64,000 bases of DNA from Anabaena subtropica FACHB-260 (GCF_014697105.1 NZ_JACJRF010000015.1:56647-120646); one strand, 5' to 3'; shown: positions 10,033-18,656, counted from the stretch's first letter. Made by a program: numbers and translations. The notes: generated from the letters alone by a model not told the origin.

Positions 10033-10722
10033 ATGGTTAAATCGATTATTTTCTTCTCTAAACTATTGACATTTTCAGCATTGGCTTTTGCATCTGTTTC
10101 TAATGTTGTAGTTGCACAAGATACTCCAACATCTCCTCAGCAAAATACTACACAGAAAATTTGCTCTTCAGATCCAGTAGAAAGCTTGCTACCTCCATTG
10201 CCAGGACAAACAAGAGGTAACAACTCTACCCTGTCTTACCTGGCTGCTCAAGGGTTTACACAAAGTGAAGAAGGCTCTTGGGTATGTTATGTGAATGATG
10301 CCAAAAAAGAGGGACGTTACTACACCTTATTTAAAGTTCAAGAAGTTAACGGCAAGCTGATTGGGAGTTCTTTTTTAGATGGAGGTAATCTTATTGCCGG
10401 ACAGGACAGACGAAGTCTAGACTTCTTTATGACTCTCATCGCAAACCATACGAGTATCAATCCAGACAATCGCCAAAGTATACGTAGATATCTAGAAGCC
10501 TTCATTTCTTTAGTAGAGGATGGCAAAATACAACCTTCTCGTCGTGGTTTCGTTTTCGACCAACCAAACCGTGCATTAGTTATTTATCACAAACTTACAA
10601 CTGGAGAACTACAAGGTACTGCCATTACACTTAATCTTCAAGTACCGAAAAATGTGAGTTCTGGCTCTCTAAGAAATGGGCTATCAACTTCTTCACAAGA
10701 GACATTAAAACCCAATCCATAG
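10033..10722 (+). CDS. Secreted protein of unknown function
   Basis: The protein has 229 residues when started at the ATG at 10033, which has an AAGGT ribosome site and gives a clean signal peptide (basic start, hydrophobic core LLTFSALAFASV, cleavage around VVAQD). An in-frame ATG at 10000 would add 11 residues before the signal. The mature part has two Cys (in KICSSDP and GSWVCYV), which could form a disulfide. I do not recognise a family. A strong terminator follows directly, so this is a single-gene unit. The next gene also encodes a secreted unknown. Confidence 0.65.
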   Translation: MVKSIIFFSKLLTFSALAFASVSNVVVAQDTPTSPQQNTTQKICSSDPVESLLPPLPGQTRGNNSTLSYLAAQGFTQSEEGSWVCYVNDAKKEGRYYTLFKVQEVNGKLIGSSFLDGGNLIAGQDRRSLDFFMTLIANHTSINPDNRQSIRRYLEAFISLVEDGKIQPSRRGFVFDQPNRALVIYHKLTTGELQGTAITLNLQVPKNVSSGSLRNGLSTSSQETLKPNP

Positions 10723-10729
10723 TTATTCA

Positions 10730-10750
10730 CGCCTAAAAGGCGGTTTTTTT
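10730..10750 (+). terminator. Intrinsic terminator
   Basis: CGCCT and AGGCG form a short stem around AAA, followed by G and seven T. It ends the transcript of the gene at 10033-10722. Confidence 0.8.
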
Positions 10751-10786
10751 GTGCCTAGTTAGTTCTGTGTCTTCTACCGAGTATAT

Positions 10787-12058
10787 ATGAAATTTGTCAA
10801 GAATATTTTCATTCTATTGTCATCTTTGGCAGTAGTAATAACTGTATGCGAGAGCGCAAATGCTGGTAAAAAAGGACTGAATGTCGGCAACGGTAGAATC
10901 ACGCCAGGACTCGAAAAACAGTATCTCCAATACCAGTTACAGAATAATGGCAATGGTTCGGGTTCGATACGAGTTATTCCCGACAACTGTGTCGTAGGAT
11001 TTGGTCTACGCTGTAATAAAACAGGAACAATACTTGAGCAAATCATTGAATCGAATGGGGGCCCCAGCTACCAAGAAATGTTGATGAAGGCAGCTGGTGG
11101 AGAGAATAACTACCGCAGATTTGCTAACTTTTACAACAATAAGATTGATGACGGGCCGTATATGTCTATCTGGAGAAATCATTCTTCTAGAATACTAGAT
11201 TCGGCTCAATACAGTCTGGGAAAACCCTTAGATCGTAATCCTGTGGCAGGCTTAAGAGACATCACTAAAAATTTCTTTTGGAAACCCTTACCTGGGGGAA
11301 ATCTACGTGATGATTTTGTTAATCTTAAATACTCCTACGGTCGTGTCCTTTTAGAAGAAGTCTCAAGAGTTCCTAATCTTAGGGAACAGATCATGGAAAT
11401 GAATCTGGGAGCTAGTCTCAGAAAATTTTATGAAACACAGGTTTTAAATGGACTAAATGCTTTAAATACAGGAAACAATGGACAACTCCAACAGAATATT
11501 TTGTCCATACTCTCTCGTCCTTATTCTCCATCATTAAAAAATAATCCTTGGTTCGGGCGAGAAGACATGACCTTAGTATCTGTAGCTGAATCTGGAGAAG
11601 TAATTTCAGCAGATTCGCTAACTTACATCCCAGAGGAAGCATCAGGTCTGGAACTGACAGAAGAAATAGCAGAACTGTCTGGTGCTGAATTCTCCTTTAT
11701 GCCATCAGATGGTTCTATCGGTATTTGGCCAATAGGAGTAATGTTATTGTTCGCTCTTTTTCTAGTAGATTTTTCATCAGGTGGAAACGATTCATCAAGT
11801 GACTCACCTTTTGGAACGTCAGGTGTTCCCACTCCATCAACCAATTCTCCTGGTAATGTCTGTGATTTTTTGAATCCTGGTGGTGCTGGTGTTCCTAGTG
11901 GAAACCAAAACGTAGTTGTTTGTGAAACTCCCATCGTTACACCAGAAGTTGCACCTAGAAGAGTAATAGAACCATCAACAATGAAAGCCATTATTTTGCT
12001 GACTTTGATATTGTGTGTCATTCGTTATCAAAAGAGGTGCGCTCAGGCAAAATGTTAA
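10787..12058 (+). CDS. Unknown exported protein with C-terminal membrane anchor, possibly a degenerate PEP-CTERM-like signal
   Basis: The 423-residue protein starts with a signal peptide (core IFILLSSLAVVITVC, cleavage near ANAGKK). The body (about 60-290) shows no domain I recognise. A hydrophobic stretch lies at about 309-325 (WPIGVMLLFALFLVDF), followed by a Ser/Pro/Gly-rich linker with two Cys. The last 30 residues read EPSTM, then a hydrophobic run (KAIILLTLILCVI) and a basic tail (RYQKRC). That order (EPS/T motif, helix, Arg/Lys cluster) resembles PEP-CTERM surface-sorting signals, with IEP instead of PEP. The function is unknown. A strong terminator follows at about 12165. Confidence 0.6.
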   Translation: MKFVKNIFILLSSLAVVITVCESANAGKKGLNVGNGRITPGLEKQYLQYQLQNNGNGSGSIRVIPDNCVVGFGLRCNKTGTILEQIIESNGGPSYQEMLMKAAGGENNYRRFANFYNNKIDDGPYMSIWRNHSSRILDSAQYSLGKPLDRNPVAGLRDITKNFFWKPLPGGNLRDDFVNLKYSYGRVLLEEVSRVPNLREQIMEMNLGASLRKFYETQVLNGLNALNTGNNGQLQQNILSILSRPYSPSLKNNPWFGREDMTLVSVAESGEVISADSLTYIPEEASGLELTEEIAELSGAEFSFMPSDGSIGIWPIGVMLLFALFLVDFSSGGNDSSSDSPFGTSGVPTPSTNSPGNVCDFLNPGGAGVPSGNQNVVVCETPIVTPEVAPRRVIEPSTMKAIILLTLILCVIRYQKRCAQAKC

Positions 12059-12164
12059 TAGCTAGAAGTGTTTGTAAGTTCTAACTCCGCAAAAATTAAA
12101 GAAGATCCCTATAATCAATTGTTACTTCTGCGCATTGATTGTATTGTTCTGCATTTATACAAAA

Positions 12165-12196
12165 ATCTCTCAGTGGTGATCTGAGAGATGTTGTTT
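12165..12196 (+). terminator. Intrinsic terminator
   Basis: ATCTCTCAG (12165-12173) pairs perfectly with CTGAGAGAT (12181-12189), followed by a T-rich run (GTTGTTTTTT). It ends the transcript of the 423-residue protein gene. Confidence 0.8.
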
Positions 12197-12329
12197 TTTA
12201 TTATTTTTCAGATGAAATATATCCCACCCCTCAAGCATATCTATACTTTTAAAAGTGAGTGTGCCAAAATGCCGGATGGTTATTTATCTGATTGATTTTG
12301 TCCTCATTTAAACAGATTGGTAATTATAT

Positions 12330-12366
12330 TCCGGATAACACTGGTGCAAGCGAGTCTATGTATAAA
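12330..12366 (+). promoter_or_regulatory. TCCGGA motif with downstream -10-like sequence before the DUF1392-like gene
   Basis: TCCGGA at 12330-12335 is followed by CTATGT (12356-12361) and TATAAA (12361-12366), about 20-25 bases later and 23-28 bases before the ATG. TCCGGA is the element reported near -35 of HetR-dependent, heterocyst-specific promoters in Anabaena. The spacing is looser than in the invertase promoter in this window, so this may be chance. Confidence 0.3.
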
Positions 12367-12388
12367 AAGAGAACCGCAAAGCATCATC

Positions 12389-12844
12389 ATGAATCAGATT
12401 AACGCTTTAGAGTCCTGTTGGCATATTTCACCTCCGTGGGGTCAAGATATACCTGCATTGGCTGTGCAAATACTAGAAAAAGTTTTCTTACCAAGTGCGA
12501 ATTTGTCAGGCTATTGCTGCGGTATTCATTGGGAAGAACAAGAGTGGGTTTATGCAATTGTTTGTTTTGGGGAAACATTCTATGTACGTTCTGGAGAATT
12601 TTCTCCAACCAATGTACTTAAAAATACTAATATTTCTACTCCGGCTTTCAAATTAGGGGATGTGGTCGAGGTTGATTTTAGTGAGCAACCGAATCAACGT
12701 ATTATTCAAGGTATTTTTAGTTTAAAAAACAGTTGGCTTTATGCTGTAGAGTGGCGATCGCCAATTCTGACAGAAACTACATCGGCTCAAAGTAGGCTCA
12801 TCTGGCTTGCTGATATTGATTTAGTCAGGGTCAAGGTATCCTAA
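12389..12844 (+). CDS. DUF1392-like protein, Anabaena-type hypothetical
   Basis: The protein has 151 residues from the ATG at 12389. The open frame runs back to a TTG at 12317, but those 24 residues look noncoding and overlap a promoter-like sequence. The N terminus (residues 1-50: CWHISPPWGQDIPALAVQI, SGYCCGIHWEEQEWVYAI) resembles the family of about 150-residue proteins catalogued as DUF1392, which is largely confined to Anabaena/Nostoc. It is acidic, without signal or membrane segments, and mixed alpha/beta in pattern. No function is known. It stands alone, with no terminator or partner close by. Confidence 0.6.
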   Translation: MNQINALESCWHISPPWGQDIPALAVQILEKVFLPSANLSGYCCGIHWEEQEWVYAIVCFGETFYVRSGEFSPTNVLKNTNISTPAFKLGDVVEVDFSEQPNQRIIQGIFSLKNSWLYAVEWRSPILTETTSAQSRLIWLADIDLVRVKVS

Positions 12845-12930
12845 ACAAAATCCAAGTGTGACTAATGGTCACCAGTATAAAAAATTTCCCGAAAACATTC
12901 TCATAATTTTGATTGTTAGGATTTTATATC

Positions 12931-13195
12931 TTAATTATCTTGGTAATTTTCTAGCGAGTAAAGAACACCTAACCCTTGGGGCAAAATAGATTTACCCGCT
13001 AATTCCACTAATGTAACTAGAGCGATCGCGTATGGTAATATGGCGAGAAACTGATAGGACTGTTTGCACCAAGGGCTTGAATGCGTAACTGTAAAGCTTC
13101 TGTCGCGCCAAAAAACAAGCCAGCATACTACCTAAAGGATGCCACATACCAAAAATTCCAGCAGCGATCGCCATAAATTTTTTACCAGCACTCAT
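12931..13195 (-). pseudogene. Decayed 3' end of an ABC transporter permease gene (BMP/simple-sugar type)
   Basis: Three short frames on the minus strand join into the C terminus of a BMP-family (nucleoside/sugar-type) permease. The first is MSAGKKFMAIAAGIFGMW...GSMLAC, the second FFGATEALQLRIQALGANSP, the third YQFLAILPYAIALVTLVELA ending at 12931. Two shifts are needed, one near the Leu-Ala-Cys codons (about 13115) and one near 13050 (one T missing in AGTCCTATCAG). The rest of the permease (roughly 250 residues) is absent upstream of 13195. It is therefore 5'-truncated and doubly frameshifted, and cannot make a working permease. No partner ATPase or binding-protein gene is nearby. Confidence 0.75.
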
Positions 13196-13342
13196 ATTTT
13201 CTATAAAAAATTTTATCTCTACTAAGGTAATACCATTTTAGATTTTAGATTGGGAATCGCTCTCTGTGTCTAAGTTCTGGGAACCCATCGGTCGCATTCT
13301 TTTTTCAAATTGATATAAGATTAGCACCGCCTAAACTGATTG

Positions 13343-13467
13343 GTGATCATGTCGTAATGATTGCGACTCCTCAACTGCAAAAAATGAGTATCGACAAATA
13401 TCTTGCATAAGAAGGATTACAAGAGTGTCGATACTGTGTTTTCATAAGCGATCGTTTCCATGATCAC
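13343..13467. repeat. Nested inverted repeat upstream of sps
   Basis: An outer pair GTGATCATG (13343-13351) and CATGATCAC (13459-13467) encloses an inner pair AGTATCGACA (13387-13396) and TGTCGATACT (13426-13435), all perfect. GATTG/CAATC extends the outer arms after a short gap. The structure could be a folded RNA, a decayed transposable element or an operator region. It sits 200 bases before the sps start, in an otherwise gene-free stretch (13196-13670). Confidence 0.6.
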
Positions 13468-13670
13468 AGACAATCATAAATCTATTGCAGGGATGTTGAT
13501 TTGCCAATGACAAACTATTCATGAGAGCATGAATTTGTCATAGGTCAGATATTTCACAAAGTATCAAGTCGTTCTAATTTCAGGAGTATCTCATATGTAA
13601 TTATCAACAGTCATTCAGTTAAAAAAGCCTAAACATAGCACTATATAAAGTCAACTACAGAAGAAGACAA

Positions 13671-15872
13671 ATGTCACATAGCTCAGGGTTGTATATCATA
13701 CTAGTCAGTGTTCACGGCTTAATTAGAGGTAATAATCTAGAGTTAGGACGAGATGCTGACACTGGTGGACAAACAAAATATGTAGTCGAACTCGCTTGTA
13801 CATTAGCTAAACATCCACAAGTAGCAAGAGTTGATTTAGTCACTCGGTTAGTCCAAGACCCCAAAGTCAGTCAAGACTATGCCCAACCAGTAGAAATTCT
13901 CTCTGATAAAGCCCAAATCATTCGCCTGGCTTGTGGCCCCCGGCGTTACCTCCGCAAAGAAGTTCTCTGGCCTTATTTAGATACCTTTGCAGATGAATTA
14001 CTCAGACACATTCGCAAAGTCGGCAAAATTCCCAATGTCATTCATACACACTATGCTGATGCTGGTTATGTAGGTAGTCGAGTTGCGGGTTGGTTAGGTA
14101 CACCCCTGGTGCATACAGGTCACTCCCTGGGACGCGTCAAACTGCAACGATTACTAGAACATGGTACTAAACAAGAAACTATCGAGGAAAACTTTCACAT
14201 CAGCACCCGCATTGAGGCGGAGGAAATTACCCTGGGCGGTGCAGCTTTAGTCATTGCTAGTACCCATCAAGAAGTCGAAGAGCAATATAGCGTTTATGAC
14301 CGCTACCAACCAAAAAGAATGGTGGTGATTCCTCCAGGTGTGACGCTAGAGAGTTTCTACCCCGCAGCCGATAATTGGCAAAATCCCCCAATTTACCAAC
14401 AATTACAAAGGTTTCTGCAAGATCCCGACAAGCCGATGATTACGGCAATTTCCCGTCCGGCTGTACGTAAAAATGTGAGTAGTCTGGTCAAGGCTTATGG
14501 TGAAGATCCTGAATTGCGTCACCTGGCTAATTTGGTGATTGTGCTGGGAAATAGAGATGACATTACCACAATGGAATCAGGGCCACGCCAAGTTTTGACG
14601 GAAATCTTTCAATTAATAGATCGCTATGATCTTTATGGTCATGTGGCCTATCCTAAACATCATGCTTCTGATGATGTACCAGACTTATATCGACTGACAG
14701 GAAAAACACGCGGCGTTTTTATTAATCCAGCCCTAACCGAACCCTTTGGACTGACTTTGATTGAGGCTACGGCTTGTGGTGTACCGATTATTGCTACATC
14801 TGACGGCGGCCCACAGGATATCATCGGCGCTTGTGAAAATGGTCTACTGGTTGATCCCTTAAACATTCAAGACATTCAAAATGCCTTGAGAAAAACTTTG
14901 ACTGATGCCGAACAATGGCAACGTTGGTCTAATAATGGCTTAGTTAATGTCCGCAAAAACTTTTCTTGGGATAGTCACGTCGAGCAATATCTAGAAAAAG
15001 TCCGCCTCTTCCCGCAACAGAAAGTACAATCTCTACTTAGTCCTCTTGTCGCATCTCCCGCCAGTGAACATCCAGGCTGGAATATACCTGATAACAACCG
15101 CTTACCAACGGCTGATCGCTTTCTGGTGTCAGAAATTGATAATACACTACTAGGTGATCAAGAAGCTTTAGAAAAATTAATTCAGCGCATCCGTGATGAA
15201 GGAGAAACAACTGGTGTTGGCATTGCTACCGGACGTAGTCTCGAAAGCGCCTTAAGTATGCTGGAAGAATGGCGGTTTCCCATGCCAGATTTGCTAATTA
15301 CTTCAACTGGTAGCGAAATTTACTATGGCCCCCAGATTGTCACTGATACTACTTGGCAGAAACACATTAGTCAAAATTGGCAACCTGAAGCAATTCGGGA
15401 AGCCATGAAAAATATCCCTGGTGTAGAATTGCAATCACCAGAGGCTCAAGGCAAGTTTAAATTGAGCTATTTTGTTGATACCAGCATCTCGCCAAGCTAC
15501 CGGGAAATTATCCGTCATTTGCGTCGTCAGCAACTGTTTGTTAAAGGCGTTTACAGCCATAATATGTATCTTGACTTGTTGCCTATCCGGGCTTCTAAAG
15601 GAGATGCCCTGCGTTACATTGCCTTAAAATGGGGTTTACCTGTAAAACGGTTTCTAGTCGCCGGCGCATCAGGCAATGATGAAACAATGTTAGCGGGTAA
15701 TACCTTAGCTGTTGTGGTGGGTAATTACAGCAAAGAAATCCAGAAATTACGGGGTTCCTCCCAAATTTATTTTGCTCAAGGACACTATGCTTGGGGAATT
15801 TTGGAAGCACTAGACCACTACGACTTTTTCGGCAATCTGTCGCAGAATCAGCCCGAAGCGGCATTAGTCTGA
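13671..15872 (+). CDS. sps: Sucrose-phosphate synthase with a degenerate C-terminal phosphatase-like domain
   Basis: The 733-residue enzyme makes sucrose-6-phosphate from an NDP-glucose and fructose-6-phosphate in the cytoplasm. Residues 1-450 are the GT4 synthase, with the N-terminal SVHGLIRG and LGRDADTGGQ motifs, HTGHSLGR, SRPAVRKN and the nucleotide-binding EPFGLTLIEA. Residues 480-720 are a HAD domain of the sucrose-phosphatase type. In that domain the nucleophile Asp of DxDxT is Glu (E488-I-D490-N-T492), and the first Asp of GDSGND is Ala (G665-A666-S667-G668-N669-D670). The domain is therefore probably inactive, as known for the Synechocystis enzyme, and a separate phosphatase would be needed. 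Sucrose serves as compatible solute and as carbon carrier to heterocysts; a GH100 invertase in this window does the reverse step. Confidence 0.92.
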   Translation: MSHSSGLYIILVSVHGLIRGNNLELGRDADTGGQTKYVVELACTLAKHPQVARVDLVTRLVQDPKVSQDYAQPVEILSDKAQIIRLACGPRRYLRKEVLWPYLDTFADELLRHIRKVGKIPNVIHTHYADAGYVGSRVAGWLGTPLVHTGHSLGRVKLQRLLEHGTKQETIEENFHISTRIEAEEITLGGAALVIASTHQEVEEQYSVYDRYQPKRMVVIPPGVTLESFYPAADNWQNPPIYQQLQRFLQDPDKPMITAISRPAVRKNVSSLVKAYGEDPELRHLANLVIVLGNRDDITTMESGPRQVLTEIFQLIDRYDLYGHVAYPKHHASDDVPDLYRLTGKTRGVFINPALTEPFGLTLIEATACGVPIIATSDGGPQDIIGACENGLLVDPLNIQDIQNALRKTLTDAEQWQRWSNNGLVNVRKNFSWDSHVEQYLEKVRLFPQQKVQSLLSPLVASPASEHPGWNIPDNNRLPTADRFLVSEIDNTLLGDQEALEKLIQRIRDEGETTGVGIATGRSLESALSMLEEWRFPMPDLLITSTGSEIYYGPQIVTDTTWQKHISQNWQPEAIREAMKNIPGVELQSPEAQGKFKLSYFVDTSISPSYREIIRHLRRQQLFVKGVYSHNMYLDLLPIRASKGDALRYIALKWGLPVKRFLVAGASGNDETMLAGNTLAVVVGNYSKEIQKLRGSSQIYFAQGHYAWGILEALDHYDFFGNLSQNQPEAALV

Positions 15873-16112
15873 AAATCTCTTTGAGGGTGCATCAGCATTT
15901 GAAGTTACCATTTCATTATTTTCGGTCTGTCCGATCCCAAAAAAATAACAATTGCTAACATCTTTTTATCGTCGGAAAGAAAGAAGAATATGGCTGTATT
16001 CTCCCTAGACAATTGGTGATGACATGACTAGAGGAAGTCTTAATTTTAGTTGTGGAATTAATACCAATGCAAAAAGTGTTTGCGATAGATAGACCACCCA
16101 GTTTCTCAACCT

Positions 16113-16332
16113 TAGAGGTTATTTATAAAGTAAAAATAAAATTTATGTAGGGTGTGTTAGGCACATATTTTCGATGTGATTTGTCACGAAAAAATAATTT
16201 AAGCGCCTAACGCACCAGGTTATATGGCGGTGCGTCAGGCTAAAGCCATAACACAAGGGCAATAAAGCGGGAAGAACATCTACACCGCTTTTTGCCTCCC
16301 CTACTTAAGATTTACTTTATAAATGCTCTCTT
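16113..16332. mobile_element. MITE-like element, copy 1 (terminal inverted repeats, no transposase)
   Basis: This ~220 bp unit starts TAGAGGTTATTTATAAAGTA and ends with the imperfect reverse complement; the core ATTTATAAAGTAAA is perfect at both ends. A second copy, in the opposite orientation and nearly identical inside, lies at 25123-25340. Internal inverted segments (GGTGTGTTAGGC and GCGCCTAACGCACC) would fold into a long hairpin. No open frame is present, so movement would need a transposase from elsewhere. A clear target-site duplication is not visible. Confidence 0.75.
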
Positions 16333-16391
16333 TGAGGGTGTTGGAAAAGTATGATTGCTAAACATTAAAATCTTAAAAACCTCATTCCCTT

Positions 16392-16568
16392 TTAGAGAAT
16401 CGGGGTTTCAATGAACGAATCTAATAGTTTTTCATCTATAGCCAGACCATAATCTATAAGTGCGGCATTTGCACTTCCAATTTCTGTTCCGAAGACATGG
16501 GAAGCAGCGATGAGACAGGCAATATCCCAACCGATGTATCCGCCTATTTCAAAATTTCGATAAAAATC
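16392..16568 (-). pseudogene. Gene remnant, C-terminal fragment of an unidentified protein
   Basis: A frame of 59 codons with coding-like composition (GGYIGWDIACLIAASHVFGT, LIDYGLAIDEKLLDSFIE) ends at a TAA at 16392-16394. It has no ATG start and is cut by an in-frame stop at 16569-16571, just before hetI. It is probably the 3' end of a gene destroyed when this junction formed. I cannot assign the family. Confidence 0.4.
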
Positions 16569-16607
16569 TTATATTAAGAGTTGCGTTATTTCATTTTTAA
16601 TTGTGAA

Positions 16608-17315
16608 TTGTTTCAGCATACTTGGCTACCCCAACCCACAAATTTAACCTTATTTCCTGATGAAGTTCATCTCTGGCGAATCCATCTTGACCAACCAGAA
16701 TCACAGCTACAGCATTTAGGCGCAACCTTATCTAGTGATGAATTGGCTCGCGCTAACAGATTTTATTTTCCCGAACATCGGCAGCGTTTTACTGCTGGTC
16801 GTGGTATTCTCCGCAGTATATTGGGGCGATATTTGGGTGTGGAAGCAAGGCAAGTTAAATTTGAATATGAATCCCGTGGTAAACCCATATTGGCAGATAA
16901 CCAGACTGGTTTATTATTCAACTTGTCACACTCTCAGGATTTAGCTTTGTGTGCAGTCAATTACACTCGCCAAATTGGCATAGATTTAGAATATCTCCGT
17001 CCCACATCTGATTTAGAATCCCTTGCCAAAAGATTCTTTTTACCGCGAGAATATGAATTAGTGCGATCGCTCCCCGATGAGCAAAAACAAAAGATTTTTT
17101 TTCGTTATTGGACTTGTAAAGAGGCTTATCTTAAAGCAACGGGAGACGGAATCGCTAAATTAGAAGAAATTGAAATAGCACTAACTCCCACAGAACCAGC
17201 TAAATTACAGACATCTCCAGCGTGGAGTCTCCTAGAGCTAGTGCCAGATGATAATTGTGTTGCTGCTGTTGCCGTGGCGGGTTTTGGCTGGCAGCCAAAG
17301 TTCTGGCAGTATTGA
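16608..17315 (+). CDS. hetI: 4'-phosphopantetheinyl transferase HetI
   Basis: The 235-residue enzyme (start TTG at 16608, reading MFQHTWLPQP) moves the phosphopantetheine arm of CoA onto acyl or peptidyl carrier proteins. Family motifs are GRGILRSILGRYLGV (about 65), RGKPIL and LLFNLSHSQDLALCAV (about 105), IGIDLEY (about 124, the Mg-binding Asp) and FFRYWTCKEAYLKATGDG (about 170). It closely resembles Anabaena HetI, encoded beside hetN and supplying carrier-protein modification, probably for heterocyst glycolipid and other polyketide synthases. The frame extends 27 bases further upstream to another TTG, but the start used here matches the family. It converges with hetN, with 36 bases between the stops. 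Confidence 0.93.
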   Translation: MFQHTWLPQPTNLTLFPDEVHLWRIHLDQPESQLQHLGATLSSDELARANRFYFPEHRQRFTAGRGILRSILGRYLGVEARQVKFEYESRGKPILADNQTGLLFNLSHSQDLALCAVNYTRQIGIDLEYLRPTSDLESLAKRFFLPREYELVRSLPDEQKQKIFFRYWTCKEAYLKATGDGIAKLEEIEIALTPTEPAKLQTSPAWSLLELVPDDNCVAAVAVAGFGWQPKFWQY

Positions 17316-17351
17316 TATCATCAACACCTCATTCCCCAAGCAACTGAGGTC

Positions 17352-18215
17352 TCATGCGTGATGAGATTCGATAGCTACATAGCTGTCTTTAACTCTATTT
17401 TCTGCCCGTTTTTGGTTGAAATTCACCACACCCAACCAACGATAAATTCTATCTACCGAAGTGGGAGAAAGTTGTCCAATAGCCAACATAAATTTTGTCA
17501 AACTTTCCATAATGAGGTTTTGATTGACAATTACCTCGGCTTTCTTGTGTTTAATGGCGCTGACAATAGCATTGGCTACACTTTTGGGTGTAGAGATACC
17601 AGCTAATTTGGGTGCAGGTACACGAGTATCAACAGTCATGCCAGTTTGGGAGACATAGCCTGGACAAACTACTGAAATATTGACACCAGTACCAACTAAT
17701 TCCTGACGCATAGCATCAGTCCACATCATCAAGCCTGCTTTGCTAGCTGAGTAAACGCTGTTGAAAGCAACTCCCTTTTTACCGGCTAGAGAAGCAATAT
17801 TGACAATCCGACCACTACCCCGTTCCATCATGCTGGGTAGTAACAAACGTGTTAATTCCATAACAGCCAATAGATTAGTGTTGAAGATTGATTGAATTTC
17901 CGCTAGAGAGTAATTCGCAAAAGCTCCGTTAATTTCTATGCCAGCATTGTTAATCAAGACATCAATAGGGCCGACAATATCTTGAGCCTGCTGGACAAGA
18001 GTTGATAATTGTGCTATGTTCCTCACATCAAAAGGAATAGCGATCGCTTTACCACCCGCAGCTTGAATTACATTACAGGTTTGCGCTAATCCTAATTGAG
18101 AACGAGAAACACAGACTATCGTTGCCTGTTCTTTCGCTAAAGCACGAGCAATGTAGACACCAAGACCGCGTGAAGCGCCGGTTAAAAGGACTGTCTTACT
18201 TGTGAGAGTTGTCAT
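17352..18215 (-). CDS. hetN: HetN, short-chain dehydrogenase-like heterocyst pattern inhibitor
   Basis: This 287-residue protein is of the SDR/ketoacyl-reductase type: TGASRGLG cofactor loop (about 12), NNAG (about 89) and the catalytic Tyr-Lys in VYSASKAG (about 154-161). It carries the ERGSGR motif (residues 131-136, DNA 17808-17825) that marks HetN. The RGSGR peptide, also in PatS, inhibits HetR and keeps vegetative cells near heterocysts from differentiating. I chose the ATG at 18215 (AGCAGG ribosome site, usual length) over an in-frame GTG at 18221. In Anabaena hetN follows hetM/hglB; here wecB lies upstream and a terminator separates them, so hetN must use its own promoter within 18216-18570. 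Confidence 0.94.
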   Translation of the reverse strand: MTTLTSKTVLLTGASRGLGVYIARALAKEQATIVCVSRSQLGLAQTCNVIQAAGGKAIAIPFDVRNIAQLSTLVQQAQDIVGPIDVLINNAGIEINGAFANYSLAEIQSIFNTNLLAVMELTRLLLPSMMERGSGRIVNIASLAGKKGVAFNSVYSASKAGLMMWTDAMRQELVGTGVNISVVCPGYVSQTGMTVDTRVPAPKLAGISTPKSVANAIVSAIKHKKAEVIVNQNLIMESLTKFMLAIGQLSPTSVDRIYRWLGVVNFNQKRAENRVKDSYVAIESHHA

Positions 18216-18574
18216 TGTCACCTGCTAGTCTCTGATTCTGAGCCGCAGGATTTACGCATCGATATATTGGGGAAACTCTGTGAGCCTTAGATATGACCAC
18301 AGACAGTTTAAATCATCCAACTACCCACCCATCCACAACTAAATGCGATAAAGACAGCTACACCTCACACTTGCTCATATAACTCACGCGCGTAGACTGC
18401 ACTCGTTTGGCAAAAAATTAGGATAACTTACTCATAACAGTTGTTGATCGCCTCTGTTGCAGAACAGGCATTAATTCAAGGATTTGTTCAATGAGGTTTA
18501 ACTCTAATTCAACTACATTTATAGCATTTATTGAGCATCGCTATTGTTATTTATAAACCTTATTTAACTAAATA

Positions 18575-18607
18575 AAAAAACTCCACCCACAAGGGGATAG
18601 AGTTTTT
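18575..18607 (-). terminator. Terminator after wecB, upstream of hetN
   Basis: On the minus strand AAAACTC and GAGTTTT enclose CC/GG pairs and are followed by a T run. It lies past the wecB stop and should stop wecB transcripts from entering hetN. Confidence 0.65.
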
Positions 18608-18656
18608 GTCAGTAGTCAGTGGTCAGTAGCAAAAATACGTAGGGCTGGCTGAAACA

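Noticed and set aside
12992..13195. A 67-codon minus-strand frame taken as an intact small gene
   Set aside because: Its C-terminal part is out of frame; the correct reading continues in two other frames as a permease remnant.
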